A DNA stretch of 5,164 bases, from NCBI GenBank assembly GCA_020720965.1, contig DYNS01000229.1, forward strand, positions 1 through 5,164. The letters are read 5' to 3'. Below are positions 5,117 to 5,164 of the stretch, piece after piece (the first letter of the stretch is position 1; the number at the start of each line of letters is the position of its first letter). Under the pieces are notes generated by a model. The model was given only the letters and a program-made list of their open reading frames with translations, did not search any database and had not been told where the DNA came from. The translations under genes and the position numbers were made by a program. This DNA comes from Anaerolinea sp. (GTDB taxonomy: Bacteria; Chloroflexota; Anaerolineae; Anaerolineales; Villigracilaceae).

Positions 5117-5150
5117 AAGACCCTAAAGGTTTGTTTGCCTTTAGGGTCTT
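5117..5150 (-). terminator. Intrinsic terminator or leader hairpin upstream of the DUF3467 operon
   Basis: AAGACCCTAAAGG (5117-5129) pairs perfectly over 13 bp with CCTTTAGGGTCTT (5138-5150), with an 8-base loop. Read leftward the 3' arm continues as CTTTTCTG, a modest T-tract; read rightward no T-tract follows, so the leftward direction is favoured. A TAA at 5158-5156 just upstream could be the stop of a gene beyond the window. The hairpin ends only 17 bases before the DUF3467 start codon, so it may instead act as an attenuator or readthrough element. Confidence 0.7.
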
Positions 5151-5164
5151 ATGGGTTAGAAGGG

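Overview
The window looks like chromosomal DNA of a member of the Chloroflexota, most likely class Anaerolineae. This is an inference. It rests on a bacterial translin-family gene directly downstream of a DUF3467-family gene, a DevR/LiaR-type response regulator, and moderately GC-rich coding sequence with compact, AT-richer intergenic regions. I see no mobile element, CRISPR array, tRNA or rRNA.

Layout. Bases 1-580 hold the N-terminal 193 codons of a minus-strand gene for a four-helix membrane protein, which runs off the left edge. Bases 581-761 are a divergent regulatory region. It holds a near-consensus sigma-70-type promoter for the membrane protein (TTGACT-17-TATATT, with a palindrome across the -10 region) and another for the response regulator (TTGCCA-17-TATACT, with a 9-bp direct repeat overlapping and following the -10). 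Bases 762-1421 encode a NarL/FixJ-type response regulator, closed by a clear intrinsic terminator. Only 15 bases after that terminator's T-tract, bases 1471-3246 encode a 591-residue polytopic membrane protein resembling YfhO/GT-C-fold glycosyltransferase-like proteins.

Bases 3247-3406 separate converging genes. They contain a strong GC hairpin, an AT-rich stretch with a possible 27-codon small ORF behind a near-perfect Shine-Dalgarno sequence, and a CRP/FNR-like palindrome.

Bases 5099 down to 3407 form a tight minus-strand operon. It encodes a DUF3467 protein, a translin-family protein that keeps TRAX-like acidic residues, and a two-helix membrane protein with a possible PH-like domain. Intergenic gaps are 1 and 3 bases, and the ribosome binding sites sit inside the preceding genes. 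A 13-bp perfect hairpin at 5117-5150 lies just upstream, either ending the previous gene or acting as a leader.

How they may work together. The operon is the most interesting part. A predicted RNA-binding and possibly RNA-cleaving translin/TRAX-like protein is co-translated with a small DUF3467 protein and a membrane-anchored partner, which suggests an uncharacterised membrane-linked nucleic-acid module. The response regulator has no kinase beside it in view, and its link to the two flanking membrane proteins is unproven.
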